This document shows, in pieces, positions 50,441 through 58,453 of a stretch of DNA of 64,000 nucleotides; position 1 is the stretch's first letter, and every line of letters starts with the position of its first letter. A program made the position numbers and the translations under genes. The notes beneath the pieces were generated by a model. It was given only the letters and a program-made list of their open reading frames with translations. It had not been told where the DNA came from and ran no database searches. The stretch comes from Dactylosporangium sucinum (lineage in GTDB: Bacteria; Actinomycetota; Actinomycetes; Mycobacteriales; Micromonosporaceae), in assembly GCF_014647515.1 (NCBI RefSeq), contig NZ_BMPI01000014.1:124001-188000 (forward strand). Reading direction: 5' to 3'.

Positions 50441-51009
50441 GGCGCCCCGCGGCGCGGCGCCTCGCGATGGCGGCGCTCGTCGCCGGGCTGCTGCTCGGCG
50501 GCTGCGGGGTCCCCGCCGACCGCACCCCGCGCACGATCGACCCGCCGGTGACGATCGGCAGCCCGGAGACGCCGACCGCGCCGGCGAGCCTCCCGCCGGG
50601 TTCGGTGGTGGAGAAGCTGTACCTCGTGCGCGACGGCCGGCTGATCGGCGTCGAACGCCGCATCGGCCGCCCCGCCTCCCTCGACCAGCAGCTGAACGAC
50701 CTCCTCGCCGGCCCGACCGAGCAGGAGCGCAACAACGGCTTCGGCAGCGCCCTGGAGGGCACCGACCTCATCATCGGCGCGGCCCTCGACGGCGGCACCG
50801 CCGTCGTGACGGTCGGCGACACCACGATCCGCAACGACGAGGTCCTCGCCTACGGCCAGATCGTGTGCACGCTGGCCTCCCGCGACGACGTCGCCAACGT
50901 GCGGTTCCTGCAGGACGGCAGGCCCTTGGAGGTCCCCCGGGCCGACGGCTCCCTCACGTCGGAGCCCCTCACGACGGCCGACTACGCGAACCTCATCAGC
51001 GCCCGCTGA
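50437..51009 (+). CDS. GerMN-domain lipoprotein
   Basis: A 190-residue lipoprotein. The lipobox LLLGGC ends a short signal peptide, and a Pro/Thr linker is followed by a GerMN (sporulation/spore germination) domain: KLYLVRDGRLIGVERRIGRP, LNDLLAGPTEQERNNGFGSA and GQIVCTLASRDDVANVRFLQ. It is coupled to the kinase gene, so it may modulate kinase signalling from outside the membrane, as LpqB is thought to do for MtrB. It lacks the LpqB beta-propeller. Confidence 0.88.
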   Translation: MRRPAARRLAMAALVAGLLLGGCGVPADRTPRTIDPPVTIGSPETPTAPASLPPGSVVEKLYLVRDGRLIGVERRIGRPASLDQQLNDLLAGPTEQERNNGFGSALEGTDLIIGAALDGGTAVVTVGDTTIRNDEVLAYGQIVCTLASRDDVANVRFLQDGRPLEVPRADGSLTSEPLTTADYANLISAR

Positions 51010-51053
51010 AAACCGCGTTGCCGTCCCGGCGCGGGCCCGCCTACGGTCGCCGG

Positions 51054-52058
51054 ATGGCCCGCACCGTCGTCGTCGGCGACATCCACGGCTGCCACGACGA
51101 GCTCACCGCGCTGCTGCGGCGCGCCGGCCTGCGCCCGGAGGACCTGCTCGTGAGCGTCGGCGACCTGGTCGACCGCGGTCCCGCACCGGGCGCGGTGGTC
51201 CGGCTCTTCCGCGAGCGGCCCAACTCGGTGGCCGTCATGGGCAACCACGAGCGCAAGCACGTGCGGGGCATCCTCTCGTACGCGCAGGAGGTCACCCGGC
51301 TCCAGCTCGGCGGCGACTACGCGGACGCCGTCGGCTGGATGCGCACCCTGCCGTACTTCTTCGAGAACGAGCACGTCCGGGTGGTCCACGCGGCCCTGGT
51401 GCCGGGGGTGCCGCTCGCCGGGCAGCCGGAGGAGCTGCTGTGCGGGTCGACGAGCGGTGCGCGCGAGCTCGCCGCCCGGTTCCCCGGCGGGCACTGGCAC
51501 GACCACTACAGCGACGCCAAGCCGGTCGTCTTCGGCCATCACGTCGCCGGCCCCGAGCCGCTGGTCCGGGACGGCCGGGTCTTCGGCCTCGACACGGGCG
51601 CCTGCCACGGCTGGAACCTGACCGCGCTCAGCCTGCCCGACCGCACCCTGTACGCCGTGCCGGCCGCGGCCGACCACTGGGCGGCCGTCCGGCGGGACTG
51701 GCAGCTGCCCGTGCTGCGGACCCGGCCCTGGCTGGATCTGGCCTGGCCGGACCTGGAGCGGGCGCTGGCCCGCGCCGCGCCGACCCCGTCGGTGCCGGCG
51801 CGCGAGTGGCTGGCGGCGGTGGCGGCGTGGGCCGAGCACCTGCGGTCGCTGTTCCCGGCGCTGGCCGCGGCGGCGATCCGGGCGGCCGGCGGTAGCTCGC
51901 CCGAGCAGCTGCGCCGGCACCCGGCGGCGCAGGTGCTGTTCCAGGCCCGCGGGGGCCGGCTGGACGCGGCCGCGGTGGCCCGGCGGTGCGTGACGCCGCG
52001 CCGGGTGCTGGACCTCGCCGCCGCGCTCTCGGTGGAGGCGCCGCCGTTGCCGTCCTGA
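51054..52058 (+). CDS. PPP-type metallophosphoesterase
   Basis: A 334-residue phosphatase. VVVGDIHGCHDELTALL, VGDLVDRGPAPG, VMGNHERKH, a histidine in VVHAALVPG, and VVFGHHVAG with LDTGACHGW give the complete PPP/ApaH-like metal site. The N-terminal 220 residues resemble PrpE and symmetrical Ap4A hydrolases; a helical C-terminal domain of about 110 residues is added. ATG 51054 lies 6 bases after TACGGT, suggesting a leaderless message. Confidence 0.92.
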   Translation: MARTVVVGDIHGCHDELTALLRRAGLRPEDLLVSVGDLVDRGPAPGAVVRLFRERPNSVAVMGNHERKHVRGILSYAQEVTRLQLGGDYADAVGWMRTLPYFFENEHVRVVHAALVPGVPLAGQPEELLCGSTSGARELAARFPGGHWHDHYSDAKPVVFGHHVAGPEPLVRDGRVFGLDTGACHGWNLTALSLPDRTLYAVPAAADHWAAVRRDWQLPVLRTRPWLDLAWPDLERALARAAPTPSVPAREWLAAVAAWAEHLRSLFPALAAAAIRAAGGSSPEQLRRHPAAQVLFQARGGRLDAAAVARRCVTPRRVLDLAAALSVEAPPLPS

Positions 52059-52062
52059 CCCG

Positions 52063-53252
52063 TCAGTGCGCGGGTGCCGGTTCGTCGGCGGCCGGTTCCG
52101 CCGGGACGGGTGCCGGCGGCGGCGCCACAGCAGCAGCGCCGTCAGGGCGCCGGCGAGGAGGCCCCAGAACGCCGGGCCGATGCCGAGGATCGTCGTCCCT
52201 GAGGCCGTCACTACGAAGGTCACGACCGCCGCCTCCCGGCCCTCCGGCTCGGTCACCGCGCCCGCCAGGGCCGAGGCCAGCGCCGGCAGCAGCGCCAGGC
52301 CGGCCACGGCGATCACCAGGACCGGCGGGGAGAGCAGCACCAGGGCCATCGCCAGCCCGGCGCCCAGGCCGAGCGTGAGCTGGCCGGCGCCGAGCGAGAC
52401 CGTCGCGATCCAGCGGCGGCGCGGGTCGGGGTGGGTCTCCGGGCCGGCGGTCAGGGCGGCCGTGATCGCGGCCAGGTTCAGGGCGTGCCCGCCGAACGGG
52501 GCCGCGGCCGCGCTCGCCAGGCCGGTGGTGACGAGGAGGGGGCGCAGCGGCGGCTGGTAGCCGTACGTCGCCAGGACCGCCATCCCGGGCACGTTCTGCG
52601 CCGCCATGGTCACCAGGAACAGCGGCACGGCGATGCTCACCAGCACCGACGGGTTCAGCGTCGGGACCACGAACGACACCGACGGGCGCAGCGGGCCCAG
52701 GTCGCCGACGCCCCGCGCCGCGATGCCCACCACGGCGGCGAGCAGGGCGCCCGGGACGGCCCACTGCCGGCGGTACCGCAGGAGCACCGCCCACGTCAGG
52801 ATCACCGGCCCGGCCAGCATGGGCAGGTCGACGACGGCGCGGACCGGGGCCGTGCAGAGGCTCAGGATGACGCCCGCCAGCATCGCCCCGGCGATCGGGC
52901 GCGGGATGGCGGCGATCGCCCGCGACAGCCACGGTGACAGGCCGGCGAGGACCATCAGGGCGGCGCACACGGCGAACGCGCCCACCGCCGCCGGGAAGCC
53001 GCCCGGCACCGGGCCCGTCGCGGCGAGCAGGGCGGCGCCGGGGGTGGACCACGCGATGCTGATCGGCATGCGGTACCGCAGCCCCAGCCCGATCGCCACG
53101 ACCCCGATCCCCACGCAGAGCGCGAGCAGCCCGGACGCGGCCTGGGCGGGGGTGGCCCCGACGGCCCGCAGGCCGGCGAGCACGACGGTGAACGAGCTGG
53201 CGTACCCGACCACCGCGCTGACCAGCCCGGACACGATCGCCTGGGTCCGCAT
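52063..53252 (-). CDS. benE: BenE-family transporter, frameshifted near the C-terminus
   Basis: About 390 residues forming some 12 helices of the benzoate/H+ symporter family (AIVSGLVSAVVGYASSFTVV, MAAQNVPGMAVLATYGYQPP, APFGGHALNLAAITAAL). ATG 53252 follows AGGGGGATGGC. After ALLLWRRRR the main frame has no stop for more than 1 kb, while the neighbouring frame gives a normal acidic tail ending PAEPAADEPAPAH and a stop at 52063. One missing base in the GC run at about 52112-52126 explains this. It is divergent from the XRE-cupin regulator. Confidence 0.8.
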
Positions 53253-53268
53253 GCCATCCCCCTGGAAG

Positions 53269-53288
53269 CCGTTCCGTAAACGGAACGG
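53269..53288. promoter_or_regulatory. Palindromic operator CCGTTCCGT-AA-ACGGAACGG
   Basis: Perfect 9-bp arms with a 2-base centre lie in the 60-base gap between the divergent BenE and XRE-cupin genes, 16 bases upstream of the BenE ATG. This is the expected binding site of the dimeric XRE regulator. Confidence 0.7.
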
Positions 53289-53312
53289 ACCGTAGCATGG
53301 CACCATGGGCCG

Positions 53313-53843
53313 GTGGAAGCAGCGGTCGGTCGCCGCCTGCGCCGGCTGCGGGAGGCGCGCGGCATCTCCCTGTCGGCGCTGGCCCGCAGCGCCGGCATCG
53401 GCAAGGCCACCCTGTCCGGCCTGGAGCTCGGCACCCGCAACCCGACGCTCGAGACGCTCTATGCCGTCGCGGGGGCGCTGGGGGTGCCGCTGACCGCCCT
53501 CGTGCTGGAGCCCGGCGCACCGGCGGCCGAGGCGGCCGGCGTGCGCGGCGCCGCCGTCGAGGCGACCCTGCTGGAGGTGTTCGACGAGCCGGGCGTGACG
53601 TTCGAGCTGCTGCGGATGCGGGTGCACCCGGGCGTCGTGCAGCACTCGCCGCCGCACGCGCCGGGCGTCACCGAGCACGCGACCGTCCACGCGGGAGTGC
53701 TGCGGGCCGGGCCGGCCGACGCGCCGCTGCTGGCCGGGCCGGGCGAGCACGTCTCCTGGCCGGCCGACGTCCCGCACGTCTACGGCACGGTCGGCGACAC
53801 CCCCGTCGAGGCGACCCTGCTCATCCGGTCGCCGCGCCCGTAG
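53313..53843 (+). CDS. XRE-family regulator with C-terminal cupin
   Basis: A 176-residue regulator. HTH_3 domain: RRLRRLREARGISLSALARS, then AGIGKATLSGLELGTRNPTL. A cupin_2-like domain follows (VTFELLRMRVHPGVVQHSPP, then HAPGVTEHATVHAGVLRAG), suited to binding a small ligand. Proteins of this build control transport or catabolism of small carboxylates, consistent with the divergent benzoate-type transporter. Its 3' end overlaps the convergent UreE-like gene by 23 bases. Confidence 0.92.
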   Translation: MEAAVGRRLRRLREARGISLSALARSAGIGKATLSGLELGTRNPTLETLYAVAGALGVPLTALVLEPGAPAAEAAGVRGAAVEATLLEVFDEPGVTFELLRMRVHPGVVQHSPPHAPGVTEHATVHAGVLRAGPADAPLLAGPGEHVSWPADVPHVYGTVGDTPVEATLLIRSPRP

Positions 53844-54363
53844 CGTCGCCGAACAGCCGGCGCGCCTCGTGCGGGGCCAGGTACGGGACGACCTCGGCGC
53901 CGGGCAGGTAGCGGTACGCGATCATCGCGAACCGGCCGGCCCGCATCAGCGCGTCCATGACGTCGCGGCCGGGGACGACGGGGACGAAGACCTGGTCGCC
54001 CTTGACGACGGCCGGCCAGTGCCGGTGGCCGAGGGCGTGGCCGAGCTCCAGGGCGATGCGGATCGCCGAGTCGGCGGCGACCGGGTCGGGCCGGGGCAGA
54101 TCCACGATCATGATCTCGCCGAGGTCGAGCCGGGCGACGATGACCGACGTGCCGTCCGGGTCGCACCACAGCACGTCACCGTCGTGCAGGCGGGTGCCCG
54201 GCGGCAGGGAGACGGTGACTGTGACGCCACCGTCGGTGACCTTGCTGACGTGCGGCTGCCGGGTCTCCCACTGCTCCAGCCGCAGCACGTCGGTCCGGGC
54301 GGGCGCACCGGTGCCCCGCCAGCGCGGATCGTCGAGGTTGCCGAGGACCGATTCGATGCGCAC
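53821..54363 (-). CDS. UreE-like urease accessory protein
   Basis: A 180-residue protein from GTG 54363. The N-terminal half (HVSKVTDGGVTVTVSLPPGT, then RLHDGDVLW) matches the UreE peptide-binding domain, and IRIALELGHALGHRHWPAVV, then KGDQVFVPVVPGRDVMDALM matches the metal-binding domain with conserved LGHRH. UreE delivers nickel to urease. No urease structural or other accessory genes are in the window, so it may serve a remote ure cluster or another enzyme. Confidence 0.68.
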   Translation of the reverse strand: MRIESVLGNLDDPRWRGTGAPARTDVLRLEQWETRQPHVSKVTDGGVTVTVSLPPGTRLHDGDVLWCDPDGTSVIVARLDLGEIMIVDLPRPDPVAADSAIRIALELGHALGHRHWPAVVKGDQVFVPVVPGRDVMDALMRAGRFAMIAYRYLPGAEVVPYLAPHEARRLFGDATGAATG

Positions 54364-54534
54364 GGCGTGACCGTAACGGCGCCGCCGCGGACCTGGCCTC
54401 ACTCGCGCCGGGCGAACCGACCTGGCACGACAGGCGCCGCCATGACTGACGGGCCGAGCGCCAGGGCTGGTGGTGATCAGCTCGGCGTCGGATATGGTCC
54501 CCTGAGGGGCACGGCGGCACAGAACGGGGCGGAC

Positions 54535-54969
54535 ATGACACCTGGGTTCGACCTCGCCCGGATCCTCCTCGTCGAGGACGACGAAGGCGACATCGCCTAC
54601 ACGCTCGACGAGTTCCGCGAGCACCGGATGCGCAACCCGGTCACGGTCCTGCGCGACGGCCTGGAGGCGATCGAGTTCCTGGAGCGCCGCGGCGCCCACC
54701 CCGACGCGCCGACGCCCGACATCCTGCTGCTCGACCTCAACCTGCCCGGCGTCGACGGCCGCGTGGTCCTCGACCGGGTGCTCGGCAACCCCCGACTGGC
54801 CGACCTGACCGTCGTGGTCCTCACCAGCTCCCCGCTGGAGGAGCAGCTGCTGCGCGACTTCGGCGTGCCGACCGAGTTCTACTTCCGCAAGCCGGTCGAC
54901 TTCGCCCAGCTGGCGGCCCTGATCCGCGGCATCGACCAGTTCAGCATCGTCGTCGACCGCGCCCGCTGA
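54535..54969 (+). CDS. Single-domain response regulator, Rcp1 type
   Basis: A 144-residue receiver without output domain: RILLVEDDEGDIAYTLDEFR, phospho-acceptor in ILLLDLNLPGVDGR, Thr/Ser in VVLTSSPLEEQLLRDFGV and lysine in FYFRKPVDF. The EDDEGD start and insertion pattern match phytochrome-associated Rcp1-like regulators. No phytochrome kinase is nearby. It could take phosphate from the chemosensory kinases, but that is speculation. Confidence 0.9.
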   Translation: MTPGFDLARILLVEDDEGDIAYTLDEFREHRMRNPVTVLRDGLEAIEFLERRGAHPDAPTPDILLLDLNLPGVDGRVVLDRVLGNPRLADLTVVVLTSSPLEEQLLRDFGVPTEFYFRKPVDFAQLAALIRGIDQFSIVVDRAR

Positions 54970-54988
54970 AGGCCCCCTGGGTGGCGGG

Positions 54989-55357
54989 TCAGGGCGCCAG
55001 GGCGGCCTCCACGGCGTCGTAGCGGGGCAGCAGGCGGTCGAGGTCGGTGACCTCCAGGACCTTGTCGACCAGCGGCCGGGTGCCCGCCAGCCGCAGCCAG
55101 CCGCCCGCCGCGGTCAGGTCGCGGTGCGTGCGCGTGAACAGGCTCAGGGCGCTGGAGTCGCAGATCGGGACGCCGGACAGGTCCAGGACCAGGCGGGTCG
55201 CGGAAGCGGCCCGCAGGGCGTCGATCGCCACGGTGAGTGGGCCGAGCGTGTCGAAGACCAGGCGGCCGGCGACCCGGACGACGGCCGGGTCGTCGTCCGC
55301 CACGATCGTCACCCCGACCGTCTCCGCCGCCCCGCGGCCGTCCAGCGAGAAGTCCAC
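54989..55357 (-). CDS. STAS-domain anti-sigma factor antagonist
   Basis: A 122-residue STAS protein (VTIVADDDPAVVRVAGRLVF, then LVLDLSGVPICDSSALSLFT). The phosphorylatable DSS segment is intact, unlike the copy at 48010. It should bind an RsbW-type anti-sigma kinase; none is encoded here. It is convergent with the single-domain response regulator (19 bases between stops). Confidence 0.88.
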   Translation of the reverse strand: MDFSLDGRGAAETVGVTIVADDDPAVVRVAGRLVFDTLGPLTVAIDALRAASATRLVLDLSGVPICDSSALSLFTRTHRDLTAAGGWLRLAGTRPLVDKVLEVTDLDRLLPRYDAVEAALAP

Positions 55358-55475
55358 CGCCCGAGCTTATGCCCGCGGCGGCCACGGTTCACCGCCCGCC
55401 GGGCGGGTATCCGGCACGGACTTGGCGGCCATCGACCAGGACGAGCCGTGGCAGGCCGGGCCGGCCGGCCTGCGC

Positions 55476-58232
55476 CTACTGCCCGGGCTCGGGCAGGAGG
55501 GCTGAGCGGACCTCGTCGCGGGTCATCGCGGCGCCGCGGGCGTGCGCGGCCGCGAACTCCTGCGCCGGCAGTCCCGTCCGCACGATCCCGGCCAGGCGTG
55601 GGCCGTTGACCGGGTCCATCCGCTCGGGCGCGTACCCGACCCGGCCGCCGAGCGCCTCCACCGCGCCGAGCAGCGTGGCCCCGGGCCCGGGGCGGCCGGT
55701 CAGGGTCAGCGTGGCGGCGAGCAGGAACGCCGCGGCGAGCCAGCCGGTCACGTCGTCCTGCTCGTCGAGGTCGCGGACGGCGCGGGACGCCAGCTCGTAC
55801 GCCTCCGGGAACCTGCCCGTCGCCACGGCCAGCTGGGCGTGCATCCAGCGGGCCGAGCCGGACGCCCACGCGAACCCGCTCGCCGTCGCCGCCGCGACCG
55901 CGGAGTCGAGCACCACGGCCGCCGCCGCCGGGTCGCCGGACGCCCAGGTGACCTGGGCGACGCTGATGAGGGCCTCGGCGAGCAACCAGCCCTCGCCGGT
56001 GGCGAGCGCGCGGGCCTGGGCGTCCCGGCCGGCGGCGACGCCCGCCGCGACCTCGCCGCGCAGGCCGAGCAACAGCGTGTAGTAGGCGGCGGCGCGGGCC
56101 GCGGTCGCGGGGGTCTCGGCCAGGTCGACGGCGGCGGTGATCGCGGCACCGCTCGCGGCCAGGTCCCCGGCGAGGTAGTGCAGGCAGGCCATGCCCGTAT
56201 GCGCGCGAGCCCGGTCGTCGGCGGCGCCGCCCGCGGCCAGCCCGAGGCCGAGCCAGCGCAGGCCCTCGCCGATGTGGCCGCCGCGGTACCAGAACCAGGC
56301 CAGGTCGGCGGCGAGGCGCAGCCCCGCGGCGGGGTCGGCGCCGCCGGACGCGAAGGCGAGGGCGGCGCGGAGGTTGTCCTGCTCGGCGGTGAGCGTGGCG
56401 AACCAGTGCCGGGCGTCGGGGCCGCGCAGCTCGCGGTCGGCGGTCGCGGCGAGGGCCACGGCCCGGTCGAGGTGGCGGTGCTGGGCGTCGCGGAGGTTCG
56501 CGGGTGGCATCCGGCGCATGGCGTACTGCCGGAGCGTCTGCAGCATGCGGTAGCGCCGCGGCGACGTGGCCGGCAGCGGCGTCACCAGCGAGCCGGCGAT
56601 GAGCGCGGTCAGCGGCGCGAGCACGTCCCCGCCGCCGGCGACGGCCTCGGCGGCGTCGAGGTCGAACGGCCCGGCGAACACGCTGAGCCGCCCGAAGAGG
56701 TCCCGCTGCGGCGCGTCGAGCAGCCGGTAGGTGACGTCGATCGCGTTGTCCAGGCTGCGGTGCCGGTCGGGGACGTCCCGCCGGGCGCTGCGCAGCGTGC
56801 CCGGGTCGTCGAGCCGGTCGCGGATCTGCGCCGGGGACAGCGCGACGAGCTGCGCGGCGGCCAGCTCCACGGCGAGCGGCAGCCCGTCGAGCCGGGCGCA
56901 GACGTCGGCGACCACGGCCCGCTCGGCGCCGTCGCACGCCCACCCGGGCAGCACGGCGGCGGCCCGGTCGACGAACAGCTCGACCGCGTCCGTCGCGGGG
57001 TCGAGCGGTGGCACCGGGTACCGCCGCTCCCCCGCCACCGACAGCGGCAGCCGGCTGGTCACCAGCACCCGCAGCCCGGGCAGCTCGGCGAGGAGCTTCG
57101 GCACCAGTACCGCGAGCGCCCCGGCCAGCTGCTCACCGTTGTCGAGCAGCAGCACGAGCTCGGCGTCGCCGGCGACGGCCGCGATCCCGCCCGGCCCGGT
57201 GTCGACGGCGAGCCCGAACGCGTGCGCGAGCGCCGGTTCGAGCAGCGCGTCGTCGTCGATCCCGGCCAGCTCGGCCACCCGGACGGGGCTCCCGGCGACC
57301 CGGCACACCTCGACGGCGAGCCGAGTCTTGCCGGCCCCGCCGGGCCCGGTGAGGGTGACGAGCCGGTGCCGGGCGAGGAGGTCCCGCACCTCGGCCAGCT
57401 CCCGCTCCCGCCCGACGAACCGGTCGAGCGCCGCCGGCAGCCGGGTGTCCGGCACCCACGGATCACGCCGGTCGGCCGGGCCCGGGACGGCCGGGGCCAG
57501 GGCCGGGTCCTGGCGCAGGATCGACTGGGCCAGGGCGTCGAGGTCCTCGCCGGGGTCCAGGCCGAACCGCTCGGCGAGCAGCTCCCGCAGCTCCCGGTAG
57601 GTGGCCAGGGCCTCCGTCTGGCGGCCCGCGCGGTACAGCGCGAGCATCAGCTGCCCGCGGCTGCGCTCCCGCACCGGGTCGGCGGCGACCAGCTCGGCCG
57701 CGCCCGCCACCGCCTCGGCCGTCGAGCCGGCGGCGAGCAGGCACTCGACCCGCAGGTCGGCCGCGACCGCGCGCAGCTCGGTGAGCCGAGCGATCTCGGC
57801 CTGGGCGAACAGCTCCCCGGCGACGTCGAGCAGCGCCGGCCCGCGCCACAGCGCGAGCGCGCCGGTGGCCGTGCGCAGCGCCGCGGCGGGGTCGCCGGCG
57901 GCGAGCAGCGCCCGGGCCTCGCCGACCGCCGCCTCGAACCGGCGGGCGTCGATCTGCGCCGGCGGGGCGACGAGCTCGTACCCGCCGTGGTGGTGGCGCA
58001 GCGTGGCCGCGCCGAGCGCCCGGCGCAGCCGGGACAGGTACGTCTGCAGGGCGTTGCGGGCGCTCGGCGGCGGCTCCTCGCCCCAGACGGCGCCGACGAG
58101 CCGGTCGACGGTGACCACGCGCCCGGCGTCGAGCAGCAGCGCGGCGAGCACGGCCCGCGGCTTGGGGCCGCCGAGGAGCACGGGCTGCCCGCTCGCCACC
58201 ACCTCGAGCGGACCCAGGATCCGGAACTCCAC
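55476..58232 (-). CDS. SARP/AfsR-type regulator (DNA-binding, BTAD, NB-ARC, TPR-like)
   Basis: A 918-residue regulator from GTG 58232 behind GAGGAGGGG. The OmpR-type DNA-binding domain (VEFRILGPLEVVASGQPVLL, then LQTYLSRLRRAL) is followed by BTAD (about 95-240) and an NTPase with P-loop VTLTGPGGAGKTRLAVEV and Walker B LVLLLDNGEQL. A long alpha-helical TPR-like C-terminus completes it. Large SARPs activate nearby biosynthetic genes by binding 11-bp-spaced direct repeats; three such repeats lie immediately upstream, facing the peptide-hydroxylase operon. Confidence 0.94.
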   Translation of the reverse strand: MEFRILGPLEVVASGQPVLLGGPKPRAVLAALLLDAGRVVTVDRLVGAVWGEEPPPSARNALQTYLSRLRRALGAATLRHHHGGYELVAPPAQIDARRFEAAVGEARALLAAGDPAAALRTATGALALWRGPALLDVAGELFAQAEIARLTELRAVAADLRVECLLAAGSTAEAVAGAAELVAADPVRERSRGQLMLALYRAGRQTEALATYRELRELLAERFGLDPGEDLDALAQSILRQDPALAPAVPGPADRRDPWVPDTRLPAALDRFVGRERELAEVRDLLARHRLVTLTGPGGAGKTRLAVEVCRVAGSPVRVAELAGIDDDALLEPALAHAFGLAVDTGPGGIAAVAGDAELVLLLDNGEQLAGALAVLVPKLLAELPGLRVLVTSRLPLSVAGERRYPVPPLDPATDAVELFVDRAAAVLPGWACDGAERAVVADVCARLDGLPLAVELAAAQLVALSPAQIRDRLDDPGTLRSARRDVPDRHRSLDNAIDVTYRLLDAPQRDLFGRLSVFAGPFDLDAAEAVAGGGDVLAPLTALIAGSLVTPLPATSPRRYRMLQTLRQYAMRRMPPANLRDAQHRHLDRAVALAATADRELRGPDARHWFATLTAEQDNLRAALAFASGGADPAAGLRLAADLAWFWYRGGHIGEGLRWLGLGLAAGGAADDRARAHTGMACLHYLAGDLAASGAAITAAVDLAETPATAARAAAYYTLLLGLRGEVAAGVAAGRDAQARALATGEGWLLAEALISVAQVTWASGDPAAAAVVLDSAVAAATASGFAWASGSARWMHAQLAVATGRFPEAYELASRAVRDLDEQDDVTGWLAAAFLLAATLTLTGRPGPGATLLGAVEALGGRVGYAPERMDPVNGPRLAGIVRTGLPAQEFAAAHARGAAMTRDEVRSALLPEPGQ

Positions 58233-58257
58233 GCCCCTCCTCGCGAACACCGGCCAC

Positions 58258-58300
58258 GCACGTCGCCTGCACGTAGGTTGCACGCGCCCCGGCCCAGCCT
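58258..58300 (+). promoter_or_regulatory. SARP box and leaderless promoter of the peptide operon
   Basis: Heptads GCACGTC (58258), GCACGTA (58269) and GCACGCG (58280) repeat at exactly 11-bp intervals with 4-base spacers. The last heptad ends 8 bases before CAGCCT (58295-58300), a weak -10, the classic SARP-dependent arrangement. Transcription would start at about 58307, the A of the peptide start codon, so the message is probably leaderless. Confidence 0.7.
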
Positions 58301-58306
58301 GCAGTC

Positions 58307-58453
58307 ATGAACCCGACGTCACCGCGCCCGGCCGCCGCCGAGGAACCCGACTCGATCCCGCCGCACGTGAAGAGCAACTACGTCGACTGCTTCCGGTTGG
58401 CGGCCCGTCCGCCGCGCCGCCCGAGCCCGCCGCCGTTGCAGGGTACGCGGTGA
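58307..58453 (+). CDS. 48-residue peptide, candidate RiPP precursor
   Basis: A short gene not matched to any family I know. The peptide has an N-terminal Pro/Ala/Glu part (PTSPRPAAAEEPDSIPPH), a distinctive middle HVKSNYVDCFRLAAR and a Pro/Arg-rich end (PPRRPSPPPLQGTR) with one cysteine (C28). Its stop codon overlaps the GTG of the JmjC hydroxylase (GTGA), so the two are translated together. Position behind a SARP box and in front of a peptide-type hydroxylase suggests it is the enzyme's substrate. No ribosome site is present, consistent with a leaderless message. Confidence 0.6.
   Translation: MNPTSPRPAAAEEPDSIPPHVKSNYVDCFRLAARPPRRPSPPPLQGTR

Noticed and set aside
50982-53777. 931-residue minus-strand frame containing BenE
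   Set aside because: Only 52.1-53.25 kb is coding; the rest is antisense of the phosphoesterase and upstream DNA joined by the frameshift.
55542-58310. 922-residue plus-strand open frame opposite the SARP gene
   Set aside because: The minus-strand SARP has clear domains; the antisense product is repetitive Arg/Gly/Glu sequence.
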